From NCBI GenBank assembly GCA_964438755.1, contig CAYTLL010000004.1:77702-141701 (forward strand): a stretch of DNA of 64,000 bases. Reading direction: 5' to 3'. Position numbers and translations under genes: made by a program. The DNA comes from IMCC26134_A sp964438755 (GTDB lineage Bacteria > Verrucomicrobiota > Verrucomicrobiia > Opitutales > Opitutaceae). Below are positions 33,217-41,989 of the stretch, one piece after another; position 1 is the stretch's first letter, and the number at the start of each line of letters is the position of its first letter. The notes below the pieces were generated by a model, which saw only the letters and a list, made by a program, of their open reading frames with translations, did no database searches and was not told the DNA's origin.

Positions 33217-34802
33217 GCCTCCCTGACACGGGGATGGTCGAGCAGTTCGGCGCCTGTTCCCTCGAGCACGACGCGGCCCGTTTCCAGCACGGCCGCGCGG
33301 TGCGCGAGACGCAGGGCGAGATTGGCGTTTTGCTCGACCAGCAGGATCGTCACGCCCGTCTGGTTTACGTCGTGCAGGATCGCGTAGATTTCTTTCACGA
33401 GCTTGGGCGCCAGTCCCATCGAGGGCTCGTCGAGCACCAGCGTCCGCGCCCCGCTGAGGAGCGCCCGGGCCACGGCCAGCATCTGCTGCTCGCCTCCGGA
33501 AAGCGTGCCGGCGTGCTGGTCGCGACGTTCCTTCAGGCGCGGGAAAATCGCGAACATGCGCTCGAGGTCGGCGGCGGCGGCCGCGCGGTCGCGTCGCGGC
33601 CAGCAGGCAAGACGAAGGTTTTCCCAGACCGTGAGCGGACCGAAAACCCCGCGCCCCTCCGGCACCTGGACCAGTCCGGCCGCGACGATCTCCTCCGGCT
33701 TCAGACCGGCGAGATCGCGTCCGTCCAGACGCACGGAGCCTCCGTAGGGACGAAGTCCGGAGAGGGCGCGCAAGGTCGAGGTTTTGCCCGCCCCGTTCGC
33801 GCCGATCAGGGTGAAAATCTCGCCGCGCCTCACCTCGAAGCCGATCCCCTTGACGGCGGCGATATCGCCGTAATTCACCGTCAGGTCGACGACCGAAAGC
33901 GCCACGTCCGCGCCCGCGTCGGAGGCCGCACCGGGAACGGAGCCGGCCTCCGCGTGCGAGGAGACCGGGGCGGACGGGGCGGCGCCACGCGTCTCCTTCG
34001 TCGCCACTGCCTCCTCGCCCAGATAGGCGTCGATCACCCGACGGTTCGCGCGAATCTCCTCCGGCGTGCCCTCCGCGATCTTCACGCCGAAGTCGAGGAC
34101 ACTGATCCGGTCGCAAAGCCCCATGACGAGCTTCATGTGGTGCTCGATGAGAACGATGGTGACCGCGAAGTGGTCGCGCACCCATTTGAGGAAACGGAGC
34201 AGCTCGTCCATCTCCGCGTGGTTGAGGCCGGCGGCCGGCTCGTCGAGGAGAAGCACGGCGGGCTTGAGCGCGATGGCGCGGGCGATTTCGAGACGGCGTT
34301 GGAGCCCGTAGGGCAAGGCACGCGCCGGTTGGCCGGCAAGGTGGCCGAGGCCGAAGGATTCCAACAGGGCGAGGCTTTCGTCTGCGGAGCGCGCCTCGTC
34401 GCGACGAAGCGCCGAAAGCGCGAACAAGGCGGAAAGCGGCGAGGTCGAAAGGCGCGTGTCGTAGGCGAGGCGCACGTTGTCGAGCACGCTGAGCTCCTTG
34501 CAGAGCCGGATGTTTTGAAACGTGCGCCCGATGCCGCGCCGCGCGATCTGGTTCGGGCGCAAGCCGACGAGGCTTTGGCCGCGGAGACGGATGTCGCCCG
34601 CGTCGGGGCGGTAGATGCCGGTGATGAGATTGAAGAGCGTGGTCTTGCCCGCTCCGTTGGGGCCGATGATGCCATGCGCATGGCCGGCCTGCACGGAAAG
34701 ATCGCAGCCGGAGACGGCGCAAAGGCCGCCAAAGCGCTTGGTGACGCCGTCCAGCCGGAGCAACGGCCCGGATTCTCGGGGATCGGAGACAAGCGAAGTC
34801 AT
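33201..34802 (-). CDS. livGF: Fused LivG-LivF: both ATPase subunits of a branched-chain amino-acid ABC importer
   Basis: A 533-residue tandem ABC ATPase. Residues 1 to about 265 are LivG: Walker A GPNGAGKTT near 47-55, signature LPYGLQRRLEIARA, Walker B LLLDEPAAGLNH, ending YLGEEA. An Ala/Ser-rich linker of about 40 residues follows. Residues from about 305 are LivF: Walker A GANGAGKTS, VPEGRGVFGPLTVWENL, signature LSGGEQQMLAVARAL, Walker B LVLDEPSMGLAP, ending VREAYLGV. Normally the two are separate genes. The start overlaps the livM stop by four bases (ATGA), so stoichiometry with LivM and LivH is probably coupled. All catalytic motifs are intact in both halves. Confidence 0.95.
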   Translation of the reverse strand: MTSLVSDPRESGPLLRLDGVTKRFGGLCAVSGCDLSVQAGHAHGIIGPNGAGKTTLFNLITGIYRPDAGDIRLRGQSLVGLRPNQIARRGIGRTFQNIRLCKELSVLDNVRLAYDTRLSTSPLSALFALSALRRDEARSADESLALLESFGLGHLAGQPARALPYGLQRRLEIARAIALKPAVLLLDEPAAGLNHAEMDELLRFLKWVRDHFAVTIVLIEHHMKLVMGLCDRISVLDFGVKIAEGTPEEIRANRRVIDAYLGEEAVATKETRGAAPSAPVSSHAEAGSVPGAASDAGADVALSVVDLTVNYGDIAAVKGIGFEVRRGEIFTLIGANGAGKTSTLRALSGLRPYGGSVRLDGRDLAGLKPEEIVAAGLVQVPEGRGVFGPLTVWENLRLACWPRRDRAAAAADLERMFAIFPRLKERRDQHAGTLSGGEQQMLAVARALLSGARTLVLDEPSMGLAPKLVKEIYAILHDVNQTGVTILLVEQNANLALRLAHRAAVLETGRVVLEGTGAELLDHPRVREAYLGV

Positions 34803-35821
34803 GGCAAGCGGGCGGCGGAGCCGGAGGACGGGCGACGCGGCAAACGTTCGCGCAAGGGCTTTATCCAGGGCAACTCGTGCATCCCCATGATGCCGCGGGG
34901 CCGGAAAAGCATGAGGAGGACAAGAATCAGCGGCAGCACGGCGAGGCGCCAGGGACCGAGGGGCATGAGAAGCTGCGAAAGCACGGTGAAGGCGCCCGCG
35001 CCCACGACGGAACCCGCGAGCGAAGCCACGCCGCCGAGGTAGACCATGAGCAGGATCTCGGTGGAGCGCACGATGTCGAAGGTCGCCGGGTTGATGAACT
35101 GAATCTGGTGTGCGAACAATCCGCCCGCGACGCCGCCGAAGAAGGCCGAGACGGAAAAGGCCAGGATCTTGGCCTCGCGGGTGCGCGCGCCCATGGCGAC
35201 GGCGGCGATCTCGTCCTCGCGGATGGCGGCGATGGCGCGTCCGAATTTCGAATACACGAGGTTGCGCAGCACCCAGATGGTGACGACGGCGGCGCCAAAG
35301 ACGACCGGCAGCGTGGTCAGCCGGGAGATGCCGAGCAGGCCGCGGGGACCGCCGACCCAGGAAAGGTTTTCCAAGGCCGATTTCACGATCATAAGGAAGG
35401 CGAGCGTGACGATGGCGAGGTAGTCGCCGCGGGTCTTGAACGAGAGCAGCGCGAGCAGGAAGCCGACGAACGCCGCGACCGCGCCTCCAAGCAGGAGCGC
35501 AAACACGAAGCCGACCACGGGCGCGCCCGGCACGAGCGCGGCGAAGCCGAACTTCGCCGTGCCGATCGAGGCGGCGTAGGCGCCGAGGGCCATGAAGCCG
35601 GCGTGGCCGACGGAGAACTCGCCCATGTAGCCGTTGACCAGGTTGAGACTGGCGCAGAGGACGACGTTGATGCCGATGGTCGCGAGGACGAACTCGGCGT
35701 AGCCGTTGACCAGCGGGTGGAAGGCATGGACGACGGTGAAGGCGAAGCCGAGCGCGAGCGCCACGGGCAGCGCGGAACGCGAGCGGGCGGCGGCGGCGAA
35801 AAACGAACGGAGAGACGACAT
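34799..35821 (-). CDS. livM: Branched-chain amino-acid ABC transporter permease LivM
   Basis: A 340-residue permease with eight to ten membrane segments. Conserved stretches are LVNGYMGEFSVGHAGFMALGAYAA, TRGDYLAIVTLAFLMIV, and REDEIAAVAMGARTREAKILAF, the loop that contacts the ATPase. The end, LFRPRGIMGMHE, is typical of LivM. It is the third gene after livK and livH and overlaps livGF by four bases. The N-terminal cytoplasmic extension is short, unlike E. coli LivM (425). Confidence 0.95.
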   Translation of the reverse strand: MSSLRSFFAAAARSRSALPVALALGFAFTVVHAFHPLVNGYAEFVLATIGINVVLCASLNLVNGYMGEFSVGHAGFMALGAYAASIGTAKFGFAALVPGAPVVGFVFALLLGGAVAAFVGFLLALLSFKTRGDYLAIVTLAFLMIVKSALENLSWVGGPRGLLGISRLTTLPVVFGAAVVTIWVLRNLVYSKFGRAIAAIREDEIAAVAMGARTREAKILAFSVSAFFGGVAGGLFAHQIQFINPATFDIVRSTEILLMVYLGGVASLAGSVVGAGAFTVLSQLLMPLGPWRLAVLPLILVLLMLFRPRGIMGMHELPWIKPLRERLPRRPSSGSAARLP

Positions 35822-35839
35822 GGCGCGCGGTCGCAGGCG

Positions 35840-36718
35840 TCAGACCTTCTGGTTCACCGGCCGGCCGAGCAGACCGTGGGGCTTGAAAAGCAGGATCACC
35901 AGCAGCAGCGAATAGGCGATGAGGTCGCGGTAGGTGGAGGGAAACGCGATCACCGCCACGACTTCGACGATCCCGATGATGTAGCCGCCGAGCATCGCGC
36001 CGCGGATGTTGCCGATGCCGCCGATGACGGCCGCGATGAACGCCTTCCAGCCGACCAGCACGCCCATGGGCGCGGCGATCACCGGATAGGCGAGAGCGTA
36101 GAGCACGCCGGCCGCGCCGCCGAGCGCGGCGCCGACGCCGAAGGTGAGCGCGATCACCCGATCGGCGGGAATCCCGAGGAGCGGCACGGTTGCGCGATCG
36201 ACCGCGATGGCGCGCATCGCCATGCCGAAGGGCGTGCGACGGACGACATAGTCGAGCGTCGCCATGAGCAGGAGCGCGACGCCCGTGATGAGGAGTTGCA
36301 GCGCGGACACCTTCACGTCGCCAAAGAGCGTGTAGGCGTGGTCGGCGAGCAGTCGCGGCATCGAGCGCGAATAGGGGCTGAGGCTGTTGACCGCGTTGGA
36401 GATCACCAGACCGCAGCCGAGCGCGGTGATGATGGCGGAGACCTTCGGCGCGTGGCGAAGCGGGCGGTAGGCGAGGCGCTCGATGAGCATGCCGAGTCCG
36501 GCGTTGATCAACATGACGAGCAGGAGCACCGCGACGAAAGGCAGCGGAATCCAGAGCACGAGCAGCAGGCAGACGAAGGCGCCGAGCATGAACACGTCGC
36601 CGTGGGCGAAGTTGATCATGGTCAGCACCCCGTAGACCAGGCTGTAGCCCAGCGCGATGAGCGCGTAGATCGAGCCGAGCTGGAGGGCGTTGATCGCCTG
36701 CTGGACCAGGTAATCCAT
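35840..36718 (-). CDS. livH: Branched-chain amino-acid ABC transporter permease LivH
   Basis: A 292-residue permease opening with MDYLVQQAINALQLGSIYALIALGYSLVYGVL, the LivH signature, and INFAHGDVFMLGA. Other conserved parts are YRPLRHAPKVSAIITALG and MRAIAVDRATVPLLGIPADRV, the ATPase-contact loop, and VGWKAFIAAVIGGIGNIRGAMLGG. It forms the membrane channel with LivM. It lies 34 bases after livK and 18 before livM on the same strand. Confidence 0.95.
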   Translation of the reverse strand: MDYLVQQAINALQLGSIYALIALGYSLVYGVLTMINFAHGDVFMLGAFVCLLLVLWIPLPFVAVLLLVMLINAGLGMLIERLAYRPLRHAPKVSAIITALGCGLVISNAVNSLSPYSRSMPRLLADHAYTLFGDVKVSALQLLITGVALLLMATLDYVVRRTPFGMAMRAIAVDRATVPLLGIPADRVIALTFGVGAALGGAAGVLYALAYPVIAAPMGVLVGWKAFIAAVIGGIGNIRGAMLGGYIIGIVEVVAVIAFPSTYRDLIAYSLLLVILLFKPHGLLGRPVNQKV

Positions 36719-36752
36719 GCGCGAGATGCGGTAAGACGGAGGCTCAGGACGA

Positions 36753-37949
36753 TCAAGGCGCGGCGTTCGCGACCCAGGAGAACTTGCCGTCCTTGATCTG
36801 GAGGACGACGGCGCTCTTCACGGGATCGCCGCCGCCCTCGGGAGTGAAGCGCATCGCGCCGGTGACGCCGTCGCGGGCGGGCACGGCGGCGAGGGCGTCG
36901 CGCACGGCCTTGCGGTCGTCGATCTTGCCGGAGGCCTTTACGGCGTCGAGGAGGAGGCCGAGCGAGTCGTAGGTGAGCGCGGCGACGTCGTCCGGAGCCT
37001 GGCCGTATTTCGCGGTGTAATCGGCGACGAATTTCTGCGCGGCGGGCGTGGCGATCTGCGTCGAGTAGTGGTTGCAGAAATACGAGCCCTCCACGTCGGC
37101 GCCGCCGAGCTTGATGATCTCGGGCGTGCTCCAGGCGTCGCTGCCGACGAAAGGCGCGGCGATGCCGAGACGGCGGGCCTGCTGGGCGATGAGGGGAACG
37201 TCGTTGTAGTAGGCGGGCATGAAGACGACCTCGGGATCGGCGGCGCGGATCTTGGTCAGCTGCGCGGAGAAATCACGATCGCCGGTGGTGTAGGTCTCGA
37301 AGGCGACGACCTGGCCGCCGTTCTTCTCGAATGCATCCTTGAAGAGCGTGGCCTGGCCGTTGGGCGCCTCGGAAGCGACGTCGTAGAGCACGGCGGCGCG
37401 TTTCGCCTTGAGGGTGTCGAGGGTGAACTTGGCGAGGACGCGGCCCTGGAAGAGATCGGTGAAGCAGCCGCGGAAGACGAAGGCCTTGTGCTTGCCGGTG
37501 GCCGCGTCGAGGGTGGTCTTGGGGTTGGTGGACCAGGGCGAGATCATGGTCACGCCCATCGACTCGGCTATGGCGGAGGCGGGAATGGCGCAGGCGCTGG
37601 CGTTGGGCCCGACCATGGCGAGGACCTCGTTTTGCGAAATGAGGCGCTGGGCGGTGGCGGCGGCCTGGTCGGGCTTGCCGCCATTGTCGCCGACGACGAG
37701 ATCGACCAAGTGCTTTTGGCCCGCGACCTCGAGGCCGCCGGCGGCGTTGAGCTCGGCGACAAGCAGCTGGGCGGCGTTGCGACTGGAGGTGCCGACGGCG
37801 GAGAGTTCGCCGGTGATCTCGGCGTTGAGCCCGATCTTGATCGCGGCGGGGACTGAGTCGGAAGAGGAAGACTGCTTGGCACAGCCGGCGAGGAAGACAA
37901 GCGAGGCGCCGAGGGCGAGGAATCGGATCAGGCTGGAGGGGGACTTCAT
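36753..37949 (-). CDS. livK: Branched-chain amino-acid-type substrate-binding lipoprotein
   Basis: A 398-residue periplasmic binding protein of peptide-binding type 1 (ligand-binding receptor family). A lipoprotein signal with lipobox LAGC (Cys 22) anchors it, unlike the soluble LivK of E. coli. The mature domain starts IKIGLNAEITGELSAVGTS; other marks are VGPNASACAIPASAIAESMGV and EVVFMPAYYNDVPLIAQQ. It should deliver leucine-type amino acids, or another small amide or urea ligand, to LivHM; the ligand cannot be fixed from sequence. It is the first gene of the operon, and its promoter should lie in 37950-38120. Confidence 0.93.
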   Translation of the reverse strand: MKSPSSLIRFLALGASLVFLAGCAKQSSSSDSVPAAIKIGLNAEITGELSAVGTSSRNAAQLLVAELNAAGGLEVAGQKHLVDLVVGDNGGKPDQAAATAQRLISQNEVLAMVGPNASACAIPASAIAESMGVTMISPWSTNPKTTLDAATGKHKAFVFRGCFTDLFQGRVLAKFTLDTLKAKRAAVLYDVASEAPNGQATLFKDAFEKNGGQVVAFETYTTGDRDFSAQLTKIRAADPEVVFMPAYYNDVPLIAQQARRLGIAAPFVGSDAWSTPEIIKLGGADVEGSYFCNHYSTQIATPAAQKFVADYTAKYGQAPDDVAALTYDSLGLLLDAVKASGKIDDRKAVRDALAAVPARDGVTGAMRFTPEGGGDPVKSAVVLQIKDGKFSWVANAAP

Positions 37950-38119
37950 GCTTTTGGGGATCAGGCGAGTGCATGGGCATGCCTCGGGGTCTAGCAAGCG
38001 CGGCGGCGGAAAATCGCGCGCCACGCCCACGACGAAAATCGTGCGGGCTTGAGATGAGCGGGAGAGAAAAATCCGCAGGCCCGAGAGCATCATGCAACAC
38101 GCGACAAAGGCGACGATCA

Positions 38120-38591
38120 CTCCATGACAGGCCGGGGTGTGAGCGATAGAGCCTTCTTCGCCTTGGGTGAAACCCATAGAGCATAAAGTGTCCGCCCACG
38201 AGGAACGGCGCGCATCCGCATCCAGATCGGGGGGGGGCCAGGCAAAAAATCCGACACGACGCTGAGCTCGCGCCGCTCAAATCCCTCCCCACCCAATGCG
38301 GCGACACCGGGTGGACGACGCAGACGCCGTTCTCCCCATGGACGCAAAAATAGCGCGTGGCGCCGAACCAGCGGGACCCTCGCTCGCCAAACTCGGCGAA
38401 GGCGCCCTCCCCGCCGCCTTCACGCGCCCGACCGCAGCCTCGATCAAACGCACGAGACCGGCGAATTTCCGCAGGAAGATAAGGGGCGCGGAGTCCGTCG
38501 CGCCCGCCTCGCCGGCCAAAGCCGCGAGTCCCTGGAAAACGACAAAAGCCACGCTCCTGCAAAACACACGAAAGCGGGCCAGGGAAGGCAT
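38120..38591 (-). pseudogene. Probable frameshifted single-Cache-domain secreted protein
   Basis: Reading leftward, one frame gives a signal-peptide-like start (MPSLARFRVFCRSVAFVVF, then LAALAGEAGA) and a helix (FAGLVRLIEAAVGRVKAAG). A neighbouring frame continues with EGAFAEFGERGSRWFGATRY then FCVHGENGVCVVHPVSPHW and VGRDLS, matching the G-x-x-Y-x-F-x-x-x-x-x-G-V-x-L-x-H-P-x-x-P-x-x-V-G-x-D-L pattern of periplasmic single-Cache proteins. After about 38280 a third frame has TLYALWVSPKAKKALSL, resembling the W-x-x-P-x-x-K-K segment. The frame breaks near 38410 and 38280 make it non-functional, unless they are sequencing errors. It lies upstream of livK on the same strand. Identification is from pattern memory, so moderate. 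Confidence 0.5.
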
Positions 38592-38699
38592 GCGGCTGTC
38601 GCCGGCGAATTCTCCACGGGCGCAGGCGAGTCCGGCCAAGGCGATGCCCGGCCATCCCCGAAGGTTGCGAAACAGACCGCGTTGCTGCTGCATCCCGGC

Positions 38700-39113
38700 A
38701 TGGCCAAAGCGAAATCCGGTCCCGATCTGGCGAAACTCAAACGCGCGGCAAAGGCGGCGGCGGCCAACGCCTACGCTCCCTACAGCCGCTTTCGCGTGGG
38801 AGCCGCGATCTGGACGGACCGAGGCCTGTTCACGGGGGCCAACGTGGAAAACGCGTCCTACGGGCTGACCAACTGCGCCGAACGGACCGCGATCTTCGCC
38901 GCGGCGGCGGCCGGCGCGCGAAAACTGGAATGCGTCGTGGTCTACACCCCGACCAAGGGCGCGACGGCACCCTGCGGAGCGTGCCGCCAGGTCATCTTCG
39001 AGTTCGGCCCGGAGGCGCGCGTGATCTCTTGCTGCGACGGCAAGGAGATCGTCGATGTGGCGATCCAAACGTTGCTGCCGGGGGCCTTCGGTCCGGCGGA
39101 TCTGGGAAAGTGA
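38700..39113 (+). CDS. cdd: Cytidine deaminase
   Basis: A 137-residue homotetrameric-type cytidine deaminase that converts cytidine and deoxycytidine to the uridine forms for pyrimidine salvage. Zinc and catalytic residues are C59, E61 (TNCAERTAIF), C92 and C95 (APCGACRQ). The N-terminal AANAYAPYSRFRVGAAI and GANVENASYG match the family. The ATG at MAKAKSGPD was preferred; six more codons upstream are possible. It stands alone, between the Cache remnant and the lipoprotein gene. Confidence 0.95.
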   Translation: MAKAKSGPDLAKLKRAAKAAAANAYAPYSRFRVGAAIWTDRGLFTGANVENASYGLTNCAERTAIFAAAAAGARKLECVVVYTPTKGATAPCGACRQVIFEFGPEARVISCCDGKEIVDVAIQTLLPGAFGPADLGK

Positions 39114-39210
39114 CGCATCGCACGGACGCGTGCGGTCACGGAAGCACACCGTTCAGACAAGCGGCAACGAACGATACAAGAGGGCGCCGCGCCCGCCGGA
39201 GCCGCGGCGT

Positions 39211-39747
39211 TCAGTGCGCAGGCGCGGTCGCCCCGGCGGCCGACGCGAGCGACTCGGAGAGCCGCGAGAAAAAGACGTCGTAAGGAGCGCGATCACGGAC
39301 CAAGGAAGTCGTGACCATCCCGGCGGAGCGTTCGTCGCGCGCGTCCGACTCGAAGGCCTCGCGCAGCGTCATCGCGACCTTGGTCGAACCGGGATCCAAG
39401 GTCGTGACGGTGATCTCCAAGGTGTCCTGGCGGGCTCCGTCAAAATTCGAGGCTTGGCGGCGGGCGGCGGAAACGCGCCCCATCGCGCCGTCGATACGGT
39501 TGACCGCGTAGCCGAGGGAATTGGCGCTCGCGACGCAGGCGTCGAGCACGGCGGCGCGTTCGGCGTCGATCACGCGCGTGGCGAAGTCGGGCGTCGCCCA
39601 GCGCGAGCCCAAGACGCCGGGCAGGCGCGAGGGGGCAGTGGCGGAGGAGGACGACGCCCCTGAGGCGCAGCCGCCGAGAAGCAAAAGCGCGAGGCCGGCG
39701 GAGGGGGCGAGACGGCGAAGCATCACCGGGAAACGACGAAACGACAT
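39211..39747 (-). CDS. Hypothetical lipoprotein
   Basis: A 178-residue protein with a signal peptide and lipobox (LLLLGGC, Cys at 27), so probably an outer- or inner-membrane lipoprotein. After a Ser/Ala-rich linker the folded part begins near PDFATRVIDAERAAVLDACVA and has an alternating pattern up to VFFSRLSESL, reminiscent of the small alpha/beta DUF3568-like lipoprotein fold, but I do not assign a family. Its ATG overlaps the aguA stop by one base (TGATG), so it is translated with the agmatine pathway genes. No function is claimed. Confidence 0.8.
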   Translation of the reverse strand: MSFRRFPVMLRRLAPSAGLALLLLGGCASGASSSSATAPSRLPGVLGSRWATPDFATRVIDAERAAVLDACVASANSLGYAVNRIDGAMGRVSAARRQASNFDGARQDTLEITVTTLDPGSTKVAMTLREAFESDARDERSAGMVTTSLVRDRAPYDVFFSRLSESLASAAGATAPAH

Positions 39748-40910
39748 CAGGAGGAGACTCCGGCGGCGGGCTGTTGTTGCGAGATGCAGTGCAAGGTGCC
39801 GAGACCCCAGATGAGATGATAGCAGTCGACGCCGACTACTTTCCGGTCCGGGAAACAGCCCTGGATGATCTCCAAGGCGCGGGCGTCGGGGCCGGGCTGG
39901 CGGAAGGTGGGCACGAGCACGCCGCCGTTCACGATGAGGAAGTTGGCGTAGCTGGCGGGCACTCGCTGGCGATTGAAGCCGAAGGGGCGCGGCATGGGGA
40001 CCTCGACGATGTCGAACTTCTTGCCCGCGGGCGTGCGGAACTTTTTCAGACGCGCGAGGTTTTCGGCCAGGATCCCGTGGTTCTTGTCCTTCGTGTTCGG
40101 CTCGACGCAGGTGATGAAACCGTCGGGCTTGAAGAAGCGGGTCATGTCGTCGATGTGCCCATCGGTGTCGTCGCCGATGATCCCCTCCCCCACCCAGTAG
40201 ATGTCGGTCACGCCGAGATAATCGCGCAGGGCCTGCTCGATCTGCTCCTTCGTGAGATGCGGATTACGATTGGGATTTAGCAGGCACTGCTCGCTGGTGA
40301 GGAGCAAACCCTGGCCGTTGACGTCGATGGAGCCGCCCTCGAGCACCATGTCCTTCACGAAGCGACGCAGCTTGGTGGCCTTCTCGATCGACGGAGGGAT
40401 CTCGTTGTCGAGGTCGTAGGGGGGGTATTTGCCGCCCCAGGCGTTGTAGGCCCAGTCGGTGAGCGCGACCTCGCCGGTCTTTTGGTGCTTCACGAAGATC
40501 GGTCCGTGGTCGCGGCACCAGGCGTCGTTGGTCGGGTGGTCGTAAAAGGAAACGTTGTCCAGGTTCGCGTCGGCGCGTTCGCAAAGGCGCCGGGCGCGGG
40601 CGTGGAGCTTTTTCGAGGCGTTGATGCGGACCGGCTCGAAGCGGCTGATCGTCGCGACGATGTTGGCGAAGTTATACGGGACCGGGCGGAACTTGCCGGG
40701 CCAGGAGGCGTAGTTGTGCGGCCATGACAGCCAGATCGCCTCCTGCGGCTCCCACTCGGCCGGCATGCGGAAACCGAGCGCGGAGGGCGTGTCGGACGCC
40801 GCGGACGCGGCGGTCTTGGCGGCTTTTTTCGCCGGCTTGGAGGAAGGCGCGGAGGCCGGGACGGAGGCGGACGCCGTTTTTTTGGCGGCGGCGGAGGAGG
40901 CTTTGGCCAT
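39747..40910 (-). CDS. aguA: Agmatine deiminase with lysine/alanine-rich N-terminal extension
   Basis: Hydrolyses agmatine to N-carbamoylputrescine and ammonia. The deiminase fold begins at about residue 45 (LGFRMPAEWEPQEAIWLSWP). Catalytic residues are E191 (LEGGSIDVNG), H252 (DTDGHIDD) and C375 (GTLHCISQQ), with NDAWCRDHGP for substrate binding. Residues 1-44 are an Ala/Lys/Ser-rich tail resembling histone H1-like low-complexity sequence, absent from typical enzymes. aguB lies two bases upstream on the same strand, so the two form a complete agmatine-to-putrescine pathway. Confidence 0.95.
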   Translation of the reverse strand: MAKASSAAAKKTASASVPASAPSSKPAKKAAKTAASAASDTPSALGFRMPAEWEPQEAIWLSWPHNYASWPGKFRPVPYNFANIVATISRFEPVRINASKKLHARARRLCERADANLDNVSFYDHPTNDAWCRDHGPIFVKHQKTGEVALTDWAYNAWGGKYPPYDLDNEIPPSIEKATKLRRFVKDMVLEGGSIDVNGQGLLLTSEQCLLNPNRNPHLTKEQIEQALRDYLGVTDIYWVGEGIIGDDTDGHIDDMTRFFKPDGFITCVEPNTKDKNHGILAENLARLKKFRTPAGKKFDIVEVPMPRPFGFNRQRVPASYANFLIVNGGVLVPTFRQPGPDARALEIIQGCFPDRKVVGVDCYHLIWGLGTLHCISQQQPAAGVSS

Positions 40911-40912
40911 GA

Positions 40913-41818
40913 TCAGGCGGTCTGGTCGATGAAGCGCTTGGTGAGATTGCCGTAGGCGTCGATGCGTCGGTCGCGAAGGAACGGCCAGTGCGTGCGGGTC
41001 ACGTCGACCTTGGAGAGATCGATGGGCACGATCATGATCTCCTCCTTGTCGACGGAGGCCTTCGCGAGGATCTGCCCGGACGTGCCGGCGACGAAGGTCT
41101 GGCCCCAGAACTCGAGGCCATCGCCGCCGACGCCGTCGATGATCTCGTGGCCGACGCGGTTGATCGCGGCGACGTAGCACCCGTTGGCGACGGCGTGCGA
41201 GCGCTGGATGGTCTCCCAGGCGCCGTGCTGGTTGACCCCGTATTCGGCCTTCTCCTTGGGATGCCAGCCGATCGCGGTGGGATAAAAAAGGATCTCGGCG
41301 CCCTGCATGGCGGTGAGACGGGCGGCCTCGGGATACCACTGGTCCCAGCAGATGAGCACGCCGATCTTGCCGAACTTGGTGTCCCAGGCCTTGAAGCCGA
41401 CGTCGCCGGGCGTGAAGTAGAATTTTTCGTAGAAGAGCGGATCGTCGGGGATGTGCATCTTGCGATACACGCCGAGCACGGAACCGTCGGCGTCGATGAT
41501 GACGGCGGTGTTGTGATAGAGCCCGCTGGCGCGCTTTTCAAAGAGGGAGGCGATGATCACGACGCCGTATTTCTTCGCGACCTTCTGGAAGGCGACGGTG
41601 CTCGGTCCGCCGGGGATGGGCTCGGCGAGGTCGAAGAAACGATGCTCCTCGCTTTGGCAGAAATACTGCGAGGTCACCATCTCCTGGGTGCAAATGATCT
41701 GGGCGCCCTTCTTCGCGGCCTGCTCGGCCAGGGCGACGGCCTTCTTCAAGTTGGCCTTGGGGTCGGCGACGCAGGCGTGCTGCAGGAGGCCGAGCTTCAC
41801 GATCGAGGACTTGGGCAT
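40913..41818 (-). CDS. aguB: N-carbamoylputrescine amidase
   Basis: A 301-residue nitrilase-superfamily enzyme converting N-carbamoylputrescine to putrescine, CO2 and ammonia. The Glu-Lys-Cys triad is E46 (CTQEMV), K120 (YRKMHIPDD) and C157 (LICWDQWYPE). The phrases GLYHNTAVIIDADGS, FYFTPGD and AIGWHPKEK support the AguB subgroup. It is first in the operon aguB-aguA-lipoprotein. The putrescine product feeds polyamine synthesis; an arginine decarboxylase supplying agmatine is not in the window. Confidence 0.95.
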   Translation of the reverse strand: MPKSSIVKLGLLQHACVADPKANLKKAVALAEQAAKKGAQIICTQEMVTSQYFCQSEEHRFFDLAEPIPGGPSTVAFQKVAKKYGVVIIASLFEKRASGLYHNTAVIIDADGSVLGVYRKMHIPDDPLFYEKFYFTPGDVGFKAWDTKFGKIGVLICWDQWYPEAARLTAMQGAEILFYPTAIGWHPKEKAEYGVNQHGAWETIQRSHAVANGCYVAAINRVGHEIIDGVGGDGLEFWGQTFVAGTSGQILAKASVDKEEIMIVPIDLSKVDVTRTHWPFLRDRRIDAYGNLTKRFIDQTA

Positions 41819-41989
41819 GAGAGGAAAGAGAAGCGGTGAACGGGAGACGGAAACAGAAAAGTCGCGAGCGGATTTCCCGCCCGCGACCCGGAATTTTTCA
41901 AGCGCCGATCAACCGGCGAAAGCCGGAAGGTGCGAGAGCGTAAACGTCGGACGAGCGCGGCCGGACGCGACGGCGCGCGGCGCGGCGGC

